A stretch of DNA of 64,000 nt, taken from NCBI GenBank assembly GCA_001566295.1, contig KQ964245.1, positions 2,733,524-2,797,523 on the forward strand. Direction: 5' to 3'. How positions within the stretch are numbered: the stretch's first letter is position 1; every line of letters begins with the position of its first letter. A program made the translations under genes and the position numbers. The notes beneath the pieces were generated by a model. It saw nothing but the letters and a program-made list of their open reading frames with translations, was not told the DNA's origin and made no database searches. This document shows positions 1 to 10,951 of this stretch, one piece after another. Source of the stretch: Microdochium bolleyi. Its lineage: Eukaryota > Ascomycota > Sordariomycetes > Xylariales > Microdochiaceae.

Positions 1-76
1 AAATTCGACACGGGCGCAGGATTAGATTTTATTGAAGGTGTGGAACATCAAAGCTAACGGGGACTGTCATGTACAG

Positions 77-666
77 CGACTACATCCAGATCCGCTCGCC
101 GGTCTACGTTCCTCACTCTGCTGGTCGCTATGCCGCCAAGCGCTTCCGCAAGGCCAACTGCCCCATCATTGAGCGTCTCACCAACTCGCTCATGATGCAC
201 GGCCGCAACAACGGCAAGAAGCTCATGGCTGTCCGCATCGTTGCCCACGCTTTCGAGATCGTAAGGACGCCCACTCCGACACCGCTCCAGGTTACCAAGA
301 CAACAGGCTGCGCATGCTTGAGCACAACACTAACAATCGTTATCACAGATTCACCTGATGACCGACCAGAACCCCATCCAGATTGCCGTTGACGCCATCG
401 TCAACTGCGGTCCCCGCGAAGACAGCACCCGTATCGGTTCCGCCGGTACCGTCCGCAGACAGGCTGTCGATGTCTCGCCCCTGCGCAGAGTCAACCAGGC
501 CATCTCTCTCCTCACCACCGGTGCTCGCGAGGCCTCTTTCCGCAACGTCAAGTCCATCGCCGAGTGCCTCGCTGAGGAGCTGATCAACGCCGCCAAGGGC
601 AGCAGCAACTCTTACGCCATCAAGAAGAAGGACGAGCTGGAGCGTGTCGCCAAGAGCAACCGATAG
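77..666 (+). CDS. rps5: 40S ribosomal protein S5 (uS7), 5' end outside window
   Basis: Small-subunit ribosomal protein uS7, which binds the 3' major domain of 18S rRNA in the head of the 40S subunit. Two exons are visible: 77-260 and 349-666. The first visible exon follows an acceptor (GTACAG ending at 76, branch GCTAAC at 53-58), so the N-terminal part lies upstream of the window. The ATG at 69 falls inside that intron and is not the start. The second intron (261-348, GTAAGG...ATCACAG, phase 0) splits the conserved AHAFEI / IHLMTDQNPIQ junction. Highly conserved family blocks are seen: AGRYAAKRFRK, CPIIERLTNSLMM, GRNNGKK, RRQAVDVSPLRRVNQAI and the C-terminal KKKDELERVAKSNR. The length from here to the C terminus matches the family. 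Family assignment is certain; only the missing 5' part is open. Confidence 0.97.
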
Positions 667-1183
667 ACGGTTTAAATCACCTCTTGACAAACAAAAACAC
701 ACTCATCAACCTTGTGCTTGGGTATCCATCTGTTCAGGTGTATGCACGACAGAAGGCAAAAAGGTTCATTCCAAAACAAAATCACAACACGAACTCTGGG
801 GTTTCTTCGGCGCGGACGATCTGGGCATTTCACTACTACTACTGCATTTGCGCGTTTACGGCTCAGGCGGGATGTGGTTTCATGGCATACTAGTCACGTA
901 GAGCTGCTCAATTAAACAGGCTCTGCTCGAGGAATGGGCAAAAAGAATTGAGAAATGAAATCATACAAAAAATGTTCTAAAATCAGATGACCTGTGCTCT
1001 TGTGACCTTGAGTGTTTTGTCGTTTGATGTAGCATACGGTTGAACTCGATTGTCATTTCACATGTGCTGTCGAGTCCTCCAAGTCTTCCTGTCCGCCTGG
1101 TCTAAACGGGTATCATGGGCCATAAGGTCCTCAGGATACAGTTCTCTTTGTCCCACCCTTCCTCGGCAGTGACGTATTCTGCC
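667..1183. other. 3' intergenic region between convergent rps5 and GNAT gene
   Basis: Holds the 3' UTRs of two convergent genes. It is AT-richer than the flanking exons and I see no further gene. Confidence 0.6.
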
Positions 1184-2041
1184 TCATATAGTAATTGTGG
1201 TCGCCTTCTTGACATCCACCCGGATGAACATGCCTACATGTGGGATGCCTTCCTCAGTCCACTTGCCCATCTTCTCGTCCACCTCGAAGCCCCATCTCTT
1301 GTAGACCTTGACGACCTGCTCCTGGGCATGACAACAAACCAAGCCCTTCCACTCGGGGATCTCGTCCGTGCCAGTAATCCCTGCTTTGTCCATGCCGAGC
1401 TCCGTCACGCTGGGGTTGAAGAATGTCGGGTTCTGCTCGAGCCACGTCCGCGCTGCCCGCCATAGCTGAGCCGAGACGTTGTGGCCCCGGAACTCAGATA
1501 CTACCGCCATGCGACCGATCTTCACATAAGGTTCCTTGCCATCGTGAAAGGTAGTTTCGCGATCTTCGCTAAATTGCAATGCGGCCTGCTGTTCCTCAAA
1601 TCCGTCTTTGGTCTTTGCGTCCTCACCGCCGACGCCACCACCTTCAGCATCCTGCAGGACGTTGTCGACATAGACAGCTCCCGGTGGCGGGTGCGGCAGG
1701 TGCGGGAAGGGCACGACGCGCATGGTTCCGATCGGCACGCTGACGGTCTCGGACTGCCGTGTACTTGTCACCTCGCCTGTGCTCGGGTCCCGCTGCTCCG
1801 GCTGCGTCGTCTTGTTGACCGAGGCGTACATGACCCAGTGACAGGAGCGCGAGTCGTCGCTGTCGTGCTCGTACATGAGCGGGACCCCTTGCTCCTTGAC
1901 GAAGACCGCCTCGCGCACCTCCATGGCGTCGCAGAAGACCTTGGGGATGTGCGACCCGGCTGGCTGCTCATCGTGCGGCTTGGACCGGTCGTAGTCGTCC
2001 AGCCGCGTCGGCTCTAGGAGAGATATGAATGGCGTGCCCAT
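1184..2041 (-). CDS. GNAT-family N-acetyltransferase
   Basis: Single-exon protein of 285 residues. The N-terminal half has an EVREAVFVKEQGV block (about 41-53) typical of the ElaA-like or fungal GNAT proteins. The acetyl-CoA-binding segment follows: strand KIGRMAVVSEF, then RGHNVSAQLW at 185-194, in place of the usual R/Q-x-x-G-x-G/A loop. The C-terminal part has YKRWGFEV (a common GNAT 'YxxxGF' element) and DEKMGKWTEEGIPHVGMF. An insertion rich in Gly, Glu and Asp (about 131-165) looks like a surface loop. The acceptor substrate cannot be inferred; homologues are usually annotated only as GNAT-domain proteins. The ATG at 2041 is the first in the frame that gives a complete domain. Confidence 0.85.
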   Translation of the reverse strand: MGTPFISLLEPTRLDDYDRSKPHDEQPAGSHIPKVFCDAMEVREAVFVKEQGVPLMYEHDSDDSRSCHWVMYASVNKTTQPEQRDPSTGEVTSTRQSETVSVPIGTMRVVPFPHLPHPPPGAVYVDNVLQDAEGGGVGGEDAKTKDGFEEQQAALQFSEDRETTFHDGKEPYVKIGRMAVVSEFRGHNVSAQLWRAARTWLEQNPTFFNPSVTELGMDKAGITGTDEIPEWKGLVCCHAQEQVVKVYKRWGFEVDEKMGKWTEEGIPHVGMFIRVDVKKATTITI

Positions 2042-2898
2042 GCTCGTGGCGGGGTTGCGAATTAAGGCCCCGATGGCTTTTGAAGCCGTCCTGCCTGTCT
2101 GCTCACAGGATCGTTCTGATCATGTGACGCAAGCCCAGAGGTGAGTGACCTTTCTTGAGTGACCACGCAGTCTTTCGCGGAATGATTATGTTTTCGTCTG
2201 TGTGTGAATCTGGATGAAGGATGTGGTTATGAGGTTGTCCTTGGGAAGCTGATGTGGATTGTAGAGGTGTGCTAGCTGAGCAGTGCTGGCATACAAAGGC
2301 AATGTGTCTGGTGAGCTTCTCGAGAAGCAGTTTTGAAGATTGAGAGTTGTAGTGCAAGCGAGCTGACGCCTCATGACGTGCCAGTGGGAAGCTGCGGTCA
2401 AGGTGAAGTGAAGGCGGAAGGCAGCATGTGGGCCATTCTCCGGAATGGCTCATCACTGGCGCAATGCAGAAACGCAAAATCAAAGTTCCATCCCTTTCCA
2501 GACCAGACCATGGAGCATTTCAACTTTCAGGGCACAGTATCCGTCTTTGTAATCAATCCTGTCTGGGCTTGCCTGAGTATCTCACGTTTTTTGAAAGAAC
2601 CCAGAACAGACAACGCGAGCCATTCTTCAGCTGACACTGCCACAGAACTTGGTCTCCTTCATATGTATTGTGGGGTTGAACAGCTGAATAGCTGGAGAAG
2701 CGGCGGGGATGCGGGGCTGCGTGCCATGAACTTGTTCGAGCGATCTACCAGTCTCTGCCAGATCTGCCTCGACAGAATGAGATTATACTCAGGAACAGAT
2801 GAAAAGAAAATAGCACAGGGAAACGATTTGTGCATTTCTCCTAACCCAGACTTCGGAATTTGGGTGCCGCTGGCATGCAATGATTGTCTTCACTCATC
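2042..2898. other. Intergenic region, no gene seen
   Basis: Lies upstream of the GNAT gene and downstream of the SDR gene. Open frames here overlap the SDR 3' end and have no recognisable domain or splice structure. Confidence 0.5.
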
Positions 2899-3779
2899 TC
2901 AGCCCAGGCCACCGCTCAGCAGGATGCTCTGACCTGTCAGATAGCCCGTCTTGCAAATCATCATGACAACGTTCGCACATTCCTCGGGCGTGCCGAGACG
3001 TCCAACAGGAATATTCTTGACATCACCCGGGGTCCCTTCCACAAATTGAGCGTCTGGGATCATACCGGTGTCGCCAATCATGGCTGGAGCGACGTCGTTG
3101 ACCGTGATGCCCATCTTGGCATGTTTCCGAGCGAGGTTCTTCATCATGCCAGACAGGCCTGCCTTTGATGCCGCGCTGCCGTTCGCGAGCTTGCGTTAGT
3201 ACTCGGAAAACCCGGGAGGGTATAAGCATCGACATACTAGTGACAGGCGTTGATACCACCGCCAATGGCAGCAATCGAGGAGATGAACACGATCCGGCCC
3301 CAGCGTCTTGCTTCCATGTGCGGTATGCTCAGTTTCGACAGGACAAACGATGCCTTCAGATTCACGTCAAGGGTATAGTCAAACTCGTCGTAGGTCACGT
3401 CCATGATGCCAGGGAGGCGTTTTCCATATCCGGCGTTGGAGATGAGGATGTCTGGTGCGCGCTGGCTATGTTGCTCGTTGATCTCTTGGAAGAGGTGCTC
3501 CAGCGCTTCCACCGAGCTGGTGTCGACCTTGTGTGTTGTGATGCGGCGGTTGTCGTCCGGGCTCGCGGTCAGCTCCTTGGCTAGGGCACCAATGGACTCC
3601 TGGTGCGAGAAATATGTGAGAGCCAGCGATGCACCTTCCGCCCATAGCGCACGAGCACATGCTGCACCAATCCTGCCAAGCAGTCAGTGAGGATCGAATG
3701 GTTTGTGGTATCAAGCTTACCCTCCTGATGCCCCGGTAATCAAGGCCAGTCGGCCCGATACTCTGTTGTCGACGCTCAT
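2899..3779 (-). CDS. Short-chain dehydrogenase/reductase (FabG-like SDR)
   Basis: NAD(P)(H)-dependent oxidoreductase of the classical SDR family, 256 residues from three exons: 3721-3779, 3238-3672 and 2899-3175. Introns are GTAAGC...TTGGCAG (3673-3720) and GTATGT...CGGCAG (3176-3237, branch TACTAAC). The Rossmann glycine motif TGASGGIG sits at 15-22 and is split by intron 1. The NAG motif (SNAGYG) is in the middle. The catalytic set is Ser152, Tyr165 and Lys169 in YAASK, and intron 2 splits the Tyr codon. The C-terminal block resembles 3-oxoacyl-ACP reductases (GRLGTPEECANVV, SGQSILLSGG-type end). Physiological substrate is unknown. It is transcribed divergently from lhs1 with a shared 1.4-kb upstream region. 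Confidence 0.9.
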
Positions 3780-5175
3780 CCTGCTCCGCCGAGGTGATGG
3801 GAGGATAACAAAGACACGGAATCAGCCTGAAAGAGGAAGTTGAGGGAGCTTGCGAGATATATCGTCGTCGGGATAATGTTCAAGAAAGGCTCGCGTCGAA
3901 CCCACCTTAGGCTACCGAGGAATGGGAGGGGTGGTTTCAGTTATGAGCACAAACCTAATTGCGGATTCCCCAAACATCAGGTGCCGCCTAAGTGCTACCG
4001 AAGCAAATGATCTTTCATGTTGCCCGGACACAACAATATCATATTCTTTTTCACCCAATGATATTTGTTCGACGAAATTCGTTGCAAAACACTGAAACGA
4101 GATTGAGCGACGCAGCCTTGACAGATGACTCCCTACAATTCAGGGTACACTACCCTGCCAGCCATGATTCTCTCACGCTAAACTGGCTATACTTACTTGA
4201 ACCCTATTGACAGAGTCGATTTAAAGTATGTCTTCTGAGAATCAAACGATCCTACCTTTTCAAAAGCGGAGGGCCGGGACCCAGGAGTCTAAGGGTTCGG
4301 AACGCCGAGAGCATTGAGGATAGTGTTGCCGAGGTTAGGAGGATGACATTGCATATACTTGACAGGGGTTTGACGTGTACGCATACTCCTGAGGTTGCTC
4401 GTATCTTGATTGCATTCACCAACGTCGTTGAATGTTTATATTGAATTCACAGTGGATGGACTTGCGGGTCATGTCTTTGTCTCCCGATATCTGGCTTTGG
4501 CATACAATACAGGGGAAGGTCTCGACGACAAGCAGAGTGGGGTCGATATTAGGGACAAGAAGAACGCCCTGTTGCAGGGTCACGTTCCGCGATGGCGATT
4601 TTTGTCGACGTCGTGAGATTGCGCATTTGGTCTGCCGACTGGTAGGAACTGTCTTCCTACCCCGTCTTCTGCTCCGCATGACGTCTCAGGGGATGTTTAG
4701 TGGCATTATTTTTTTGGTGGTGACTGTTTTGGGGAGCTGTGCCCAATCAGAGCGCTCTCCGTGTCTTGAAGCCCACGCACGCAGGGATCAGCTCTACGAG
4801 CACGGTGATTGTCTTTGGAAAGTTGTCCTCTTCAGATGTTATAGGTGGTCTTTGGCACGGAGCGAGGCCCTCCACAGCACCGCACAGAGAAATACATCCT
4901 CCGAGTCACGATCCTCCGGCTGGCACAAGGGGACAACTATCCCAATTGCTTCTTCTACCTGCCCTCCCCGAGCTCTTGAGGCCAGATCCCGCCTGGTGCC
5001 GCCTGGTGCTGCGAGTCCAGTCCCTCTTATACCTGCACCCCGCCACCCCCACGACCATCCGTACACTGTAGAGGCTGGCTCTGCTCCTCTCAGCATCTTG
5101 CTGCCACTTACATCACGCACCCTCTGTGGACAGCAACACAGCCGCCGCCTCCAAACACCCCGAGGGCTGTTCACG
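3780..5175. other. Divergent upstream region of SDR and lhs1
   Basis: 1.4 kb between two divergently transcribed genes. The frame of lhs1 stays open without a stop from 4432 to the chosen start, but this part lacks conserved coding features and is read here as promoter and leader. One TGACGTG heptamer at 4371-4377 matches the core bound by basic-zipper unfolded-protein-response factors in other eukaryotes. A single short match is weak evidence. Confidence 0.5.
4371..4377 (+). promoter_or_regulatory. Possible UPR-type element (TGACGTG) upstream of lhs1
   Basis: Matches the core of Hac1/XBP1-type sites and lies about 800 nt before the lhs1 start. Lhs1 orthologues are induced by ER stress, so the position makes sense, but a 7-mer is expected by chance about once in 16 kb per strand. 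Confidence 0.25.
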
Positions 5176-8100
5176 ATGGCGTCCGTCTTCTCCCTACGTT
5201 CGGCAGCGCTATGCATGCTGCTGGGCTTCACAACCAACGTCTCCGCCATATCGGCCGTCCTCGGCGTCGACCTCGGCACCGAGTACATCAAAGCTGCGCT
5301 CGTCAAGCCCGGCATCCCACTCGACATTGTCCTCACAAAAGACTCGCGTCGCAAAGAAACCTCCGCTGTCACCTTCAAGCCTTCGAGAGCCGCCCTCGGC
5401 AAGGGCGAATACCCCGAGCGAGCCTACGGATCCGACGCCATTGCCCTTTCAGCCCGGTTCCCGGGCGATGTCTACCCCAACCTTAAAACACTCCTTGGTC
5501 TCTCCACCGACCATGAGATCGCAGCCGAATACCTGTCCAAGCACCCGGCTCTCCAGGCAGAGACACACAAGACACGGGGCACCGTGGCCTTCAAGAGCAA
5601 GGCCTTCACCGCCACTGAGGAGGCCTGGATGGTCGAGGAACTGCTGGCCATGGAGCTTCAGAGCATCCAGCGTAATGCCGAGGCAATGGCTGGTTCTGGC
5701 TCCTCGGTTCGTTCCGTCGTCATCACCGTGCCTCCCTTCTTCACTATCGCCGAGAAGCGTGCCATCGAACTAGCGGCTGAGCTCGTGGGCCTCAAGGTTC
5801 TGTCTCTGATCAGTGACGGCTTGGCCGTCGGTCTCAACTACGCCACCAGCCGTACCTTCCCGACAATCAGCGCCGGCGAGAAGCCTGAGCAGCACATGGT
5901 GTTCGACATGGGTGCCGGGTCTGCCAAAGCCACCATCATGAAGTTTCAGGGCCGTGTCGTCAAGGATGTCGGCAAGTACAACAAGACTGTCCAGGAAATC
6001 CAGGTCATGGGTAGTGGCTGGGACAGAACTCTTGGTGGCGACTCGCTCAACTACCTGATCGTGGACGATATGCTCGCCAAGTTCATTGAGTCACCTGCCG
6101 CGAAGAAGGTTGGAGTTGCTATTAAGGATGTCGAGGCTCACGGCAGAGCCATGGCCAAGCTCGTCAAGGACGCCGAGAAGGTCCGCCACGTTCTGAGTGC
6201 CAACACCGAGACCCAGACGAGCTTCGAGGGGCTCTTCCAGGACATCGACTTCAAGTACAAAATCAGCCGTGCCGAGTTCGAAACGCTAGCAGAGGCATAC
6301 GCTGCTCGCGTGGAGACCGTCATTACCACGGCCCTCGAAACTGCTGGCCTCGACATCTCGCAGCTCGATTCCATCATCCTCCACGGCGGTGCTTCGAGAA
6401 CACCATTTGTCCAGAAGCAGCTAGAGAAGATCGCTGGTGCAGACAAGCTGCGCAGCAATGTCAACTCGGATGAGGCCGCCGTATTTGGTGCTGGCTTCAG
6501 AGCTGCTGAGATCAGCCCCAGCTTCCGAGTCAAGGAGATCCGGGTGTTCGACGGCGCCTTCTACCCCGTGGGCATCAAGTGGCCCAGCCCCCATGGCAGA
6601 CCCAACCAGCAGCGCCTCTGGAACCAGCGCTCTTTGCTGGGTGCTGCCCCAAAGGAGGTCACTTTCGCCAACCATGAGGACTTCTCTGTCAACTTCTTCC
6701 AGGGGCTGACTTCTGCAGACGGCAGGCTTGTTGACCAGGAGATGCAGGTCATGACGACCAAGAACCTCACTGCGTCGGTGGCATCCCTTGTTGAGAAGCA
6801 TGGTTGTCCGGATGCGGAGATCCAGTTCAAGGTGCAGCTCAAGTTGAACATGATTGACGGAGAGGTCGAGGTTGTCAGAGCTGCTGTCGAGTGCGAGGCT
6901 GACGCCGAGAAGGAGGGTATCATTGGCGGTGTCAAGAACCTGTTCGGATTTGGCAAGAAAGACCAGCAGCCTCTGAAGGATGGAGAAGAGGAAGTAGAGT
7001 CGGTGGGGTCCGAGTCGACCGATTCCACTACAAGCTCTTCCACCGAGACTTCTACCACCACTGGAAGCTCTTCTGTTACAGCCGAGTCGGCAGAGAGCAG
7101 CCCTGCAGCCAAGAAGAAGGTGACTGTCGTTGTCCCTGTGGAATTCACTCTCGAGGACACTGGTGCCCCTCAGCTCTCTCAGGCCGAGTTCAACGGCGCC
7201 AAGGATCGTCTTAAGGCTTTCGAGAACTCGGATCGGGCGCGTCGCCTTCGTGAGGAGACCTTGAACCAGCTTGAGGGTTTTACCTACAAGATTCGTGACC
7301 TCCTCGAGAAAGATGACTTCATTGCTGCGTCGACAGACAAGGAGCGGGCCCTCCTAGAGAAGAAAGCTCACGATGCTAGCGAGTGGCTCTACGACGATGG
7401 TGCTGATGCGGCCCATGACACGCTCCGGGCACGCCTCAAGCAGCTCAAAGACATCGCCAACCCGATCGAGAAGCGCGTCAACGAGCTTGCTGAACGCCCG
7501 AAGCTTGTGGAGGCGCTCCAGAACACCCTTGGACAGACCAACAGCTTCATTGAGAACATCAAGGAAAAGATTGCGGCTGCCGAGGAGTACGCTTCCTCCG
7601 CAGGCGCAAGCATCGCTTCTTCGGGCACCGCCGAGTCTGACTCCAGCGTTACTTCTGCAGCGTCTGAGAGCACCAGCAGTGGCGATGCTGATACTTCCAG
7701 CTCCACCACAGCTACCGCCATCGCGGACGACCGCGGACCTGTTCCGCCACTCTACACTCTTGACGACCTCAAGGACATCACTGAGATGGCCGAGAAGACC
7801 GCGAAGTGGCTCAACGAGAAGCTGGCTGCTCAAGACAAGCTGCCCAGCACTTCCAACCCGGTCCTCTTAATCAAGGATGTTGTGGAGAAGACCAAGCAGC
7901 TTGAGAAGGCTGGCGTGGACCTTGCGATGAAGACGGTCAAGAACTACGAGAAGAAGAGCAAGAAGAAGCCGTCAAGCTCGTCTAAGAAATCCAAGTCCAA
8001 GACTGGCACCAAGACAGCAACTGGGGAGGGTTCCGCCCCTTCGATCGATCTTGACGACGTCAACATCGAGGACCTCTTCCAGTTCGACAAGAATGGCGAA

Positions 8101-8241
8101 CGGATGGGCAAGGAGCAGATGGAGGAGCTCCTGAAGAAGATGAAACAGTACCAAGCCGAAAACCCTCCGGCTAAGGACCAGGCGGACGCGGAGAAGCCTC
8201 AGGAGCCGGAGCTCGAGAAGCCCAGCCACGACGAACTGTAA
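5176..8241 (+). CDS. lhs1: ER-lumenal Hsp70-like chaperone/nucleotide exchange factor (Lhs1/HYOU1 family)
   Basis: Intronless gene for 1021 residues. Signal peptide at 1-24 (hydrophobic core ALCMLLGF, cleavage after NVSA). The Hsp70 ATPase domain follows: phosphate-1 loop VLGVDLGTEY at 28-37, MVFDMGAGSAKATIM in the middle, and the adenosine motif LHGGASRTP near 403. A substrate-binding-like region comes next, broken by an acidic Ser/Thr-rich loop (about 604-645), as in Hsp110/Grp170 proteins. A long helical C-terminal domain carries a second Ser-rich loop. The protein ends in HDEL, the fungal ER-retention signal. In yeast Lhs1 acts as nucleotide exchange factor for Kar2/BiP and aids translocation and folding. 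The start was chosen because it places the signal peptide at the N terminus; the upstream frame is open for 248 more codons. Confidence 0.95.
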   Translation: MASVFSLRSAALCMLLGFTTNVSAISAVLGVDLGTEYIKAALVKPGIPLDIVLTKDSRRKETSAVTFKPSRAALGKGEYPERAYGSDAIALSARFPGDVYPNLKTLLGLSTDHEIAAEYLSKHPALQAETHKTRGTVAFKSKAFTATEEAWMVEELLAMELQSIQRNAEAMAGSGSSVRSVVITVPPFFTIAEKRAIELAAELVGLKVLSLISDGLAVGLNYATSRTFPTISAGEKPEQHMVFDMGAGSAKATIMKFQGRVVKDVGKYNKTVQEIQVMGSGWDRTLGGDSLNYLIVDDMLAKFIESPAAKKVGVAIKDVEAHGRAMAKLVKDAEKVRHVLSANTETQTSFEGLFQDIDFKYKISRAEFETLAEAYAARVETVITTALETAGLDISQLDSIILHGGASRTPFVQKQLEKIAGADKLRSNVNSDEAAVFGAGFRAAEISPSFRVKEIRVFDGAFYPVGIKWPSPHGRPNQQRLWNQRSLLGAAPKEVTFANHEDFSVNFFQGLTSADGRLVDQEMQVMTTKNLTASVASLVEKHGCPDAEIQFKVQLKLNMIDGEVEVVRAAVECEADAEKEGIIGGVKNLFGFGKKDQQPLKDGEEEVESVGSESTDSTTSSSTETSTTTGSSSVTAESAESSPAAKKKVTVVVPVEFTLEDTGAPQLSQAEFNGAKDRLKAFENSDRARRLREETLNQLEGFTYKIRDLLEKDDFIAASTDKERALLEKKAHDASEWLYDDGADAAHDTLRARLKQLKDIANPIEKRVNELAERPKLVEALQNTLGQTNSFIENIKEKIAAAEEYASSAGASIASSGTAESDSSVTSAASESTSSGDADTSSSTTATAIADDRGPVPPLYTLDDLKDITEMAEKTAKWLNEKLAAQDKLPSTSNPVLLIKDVVEKTKQLEKAGVDLAMKTVKNYEKKSKKKPSSSSKKSKSKTGTKTATGEGSAPSIDLDDVNIEDLFQFDKNGERMGKEQMEELLKKMKQYQAENPPAKDQADAEKPQEPELEKPSHDEL

Positions 8242-9538
8242 AATGGATGTTCGCACATATAGACATGCCATAAGCATTTGCATAGATTGATATCAAGCGA
8301 AAGATTCATAGTGCCCTTTGGCTCATCATTTCCATGATGCTGCGTCTTATGTCCACCACTTTCATGAAATACCCTGGTGCAGCCGAGCCTCCTCGGCCAC
8401 TCATCTTGCTCAATACATGATACAGGTACATATGTTTTTCGAGTAGCTTTGCGGATAGATGTTTGCTAAAGTGACGATGCTAGTCGGACAAGACCGCGCT
8501 CCCGCGAAAGACATTGCACAAATACACGAGATTATGTTCGAAACCACGCGAGTAACGTGACAAGGATGCGGGCGACCTGTCTCGCCCATCCGGCCATGTG
8601 CGACATGATCAAGCAACCGAGCTAGCCCACGGTAGCAAGACCCCGTACATACATACACCCTTCAATGCTGATGCCTGCGACGTACTGCCGTTATGTGGTC
8701 ATAATGGGCAGAGATAGATCGTGTTTTGGCTCTCTGATTCGCCTCATTATGATTGATCATCGTGGGCTGGCTATGAACTACCTCGCTGTGGCCAAATGAA
8801 TATCTGTATATGGAGCTCGAGAAGTTCGAATGATTGAGCAGATTTGTCGGCTAGCCACTCAGGGCATTCACCAAGTCGAGCACTTTCCTTGTGTGAGCAG
8901 CAGTCAACCACAGCTTCCCGTCTTGGCAGCCATCCGTTCGCTTCAGTGGTCACTTCCATTCATGGATGGTACTTGCCATCCACTAAACAAGACCTGAAGC
9001 CGATGGTAGCAACTACACCAAACTTTGACATGGAACCTCTCAGCGTTCTTGTCTGCCACAAGTGACCTTAAAAGGACCGCCACATTGTCTTTCTCTCCTC
9101 CCCAGTATCACAGCTCTCGTTTCCTCCACTGGAACCCCATCACTCCTTTGCCTTTTCCTGCCACCGCTGCATTGTGCGGGCAGCTTCGTCGGCTTTCCAG
9201 GTCGGACCTCATTTCCTCTTCTTCCGGGGACTCATCTGTCACATTAGCAGTGTGATTACAACACCCATACCACGCCACGTCCCTCCGGCGCTTCTGACGC
9301 AGACACTGCAAAACTTGTTCTTCCGGACGTTTACATTTTGTAAGCGACTCCCATCTCGGCCCGGTCAGCCTGCAGCCTCATCGAATATTACGTGGCTGCG
9401 ATTTGTCTTTTCACAGCACATTCACAAGCCGCTCACAAGCAGGAACTGACATGTTCTTCCCAACTGTAGTTGCAGCGGCAAGGCGCGGCCAGTTTATCAA
9501 GCCGCAGTTTCTGATCAGCAGTGCTGACCTTCCATATC
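8242..9538. other. Intergenic region between lhs1 and aspartic protease
   Basis: Contains the lhs1 3' UTR and the protease promoter/leader, which has pyrimidine-rich stretches near 9090-9170. No gene or RNA recognised. Confidence 0.5.
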
Positions 9539-10951
9539 ATGTCTCGCTTCTCCCTCTTGACGGCACTGTTGGTGCTGGCCTCATTCCTCCTGGGGTCAGC
9601 ACAAGTCACAGCACTCACGACCAACACCAAGCGAACCGTGTCAGTACCACTGAAGCATAATATCAGCGCCGGCGGCAACCCCCACTGGGAATACTACCGC
9701 ACCTTACAAAAATACAACATTCCTGTCCCCGGCCGGCTTAAGAAAATCGTCCAGAAGACCATGCCCAACAAGTTTGCCGTCGACGGAGGTAGGTTGCTCC
9801 ATTAGGGCAGCCCGAGTATTGCCGCAAGGCGTAATGTGTTGTTGAGAGAGCTAATACATATCACAGAGTCCTCAATTCCAGCCGCATCCCACGGTGGTGA
9901 TCTTCTTTGGCTGGCCCCTGTCGAGATCGGAACACCACCACAGACCTTGCACCTTGACCTGGACACAGGGTCAACAGACTCGTGCGTATCTCGTCTTCCA
10001 ATATCTCGAGAACGCAAAGGTCCATGCTGACCAGCTACCCTCAGGTGGGTGTTCTCCACCGACACTGAGCCTCGCAATGTGAAGGGTCAAAACCTGTACC
10101 ACCCTGGCAAGTCATCCACAGCCGAGTTGATCGACAATTGCACATGGTCAATCATGTACGGTGACTTCTCGACATCCTCAGGCATCTGCTACCGGGACAC
10201 CTTTGCACTGGGAGACATCAAGATCGAGAACATGACTATCGAGTCCGCCACGAGTGCGTCGGCCATGTTTACCGAAACTTCGGCCATGTCGGGACTGGTC
10301 GGCCTCGCGTGGAATTATCTCGCGCAGACTGTGCCTGTGCAGCCCTGCTTGATGGACTTCCTCCCACACGTGCTGAAAGAGCCATTGTTCACTGTTGACT
10401 TTGTTCACAACGGAACTGGGTCTTTCAACTTTGGCTTCATCGATAAATCTCTGCATGAAGGTCCGCTCGAGTATGTGGACGTCGACACAAAGAAAGGATT
10501 CTGGACGGTATACTATCATGGCTTCAGGATCGCAGGCGACGGCATCAAATACGAGTTCGCCAAGCCAACGCCAGTCATTGTCGACACGGGTTCAACCCTG
10601 TTGTTCGCTCCCGAGTCGGCTGTCAAGAAATACTACGACGCAGTGCCCGGCGGAAAGTGGTCGTACGAGCAGTATGCATACACCCTTCCATGTGACAAAA
10701 CGCCGCCAGACTACATCGTCGAGATCTCGGACGCGAAGGGCAACAAGGTTGAGACGACAATCCCGGGACAATATGTCATCTATGCACATATTGACGACAA
10801 GGTTTGCTTTGGGGGTATCCAGTCTCTGGGCTCGTTCAGTAGCCTTGAAGGAATTCTCGGAGATGTGTATCTGAAGAGTGGGTTCGCCGTGTTCGACATT
10901 GGTGGAAAGAAGTTTGGCATGGCCTCGAAGCCACTTGACACAGATTCCTGA
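9539..10951 (+). CDS. Secreted pepsin-type aspartic protease (A1 family)
   Basis: Aspartic endopeptidase of 423 residues from three exons: 9539-9788, 9867-9981 and 10045-10951. Introns are GTAGGT...ATCACAG and GTGCGT...CCCTCAG (branch GCTGAC). Signal peptide at about 1-25, then a propeptide (SVPLKHNISAGGNPHWEYY...). The two catalytic triads are DTGST at 116-120 and DTGST beginning at Asp302. The second intron falls just after the first motif and restores SWVFSTD. The C-terminal ILGDVYL...FAVFDIGGKKFGMA block is characteristic of aspergillopepsin/penicillopepsin-like enzymes. Expected to be extracellular or vacuolar and acid-active after propeptide removal. An in-frame ATG at 9521 would only lengthen the signal peptide; 9539 gives the better one. 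Confidence 0.92.

Noticed and set aside
2333..2932. 199-codon plus-strand ORF
   Set aside because: It overlaps the 3' end of the well-supported SDR gene, shows no domain and has composition like random sequence.
3885..3910. GGTTCGAC on the minus strand, resembling a tRNA B box
   Set aside because: No A box at the right distance and no cloverleaf. Other B-box-like strings in the window failed in the same way.
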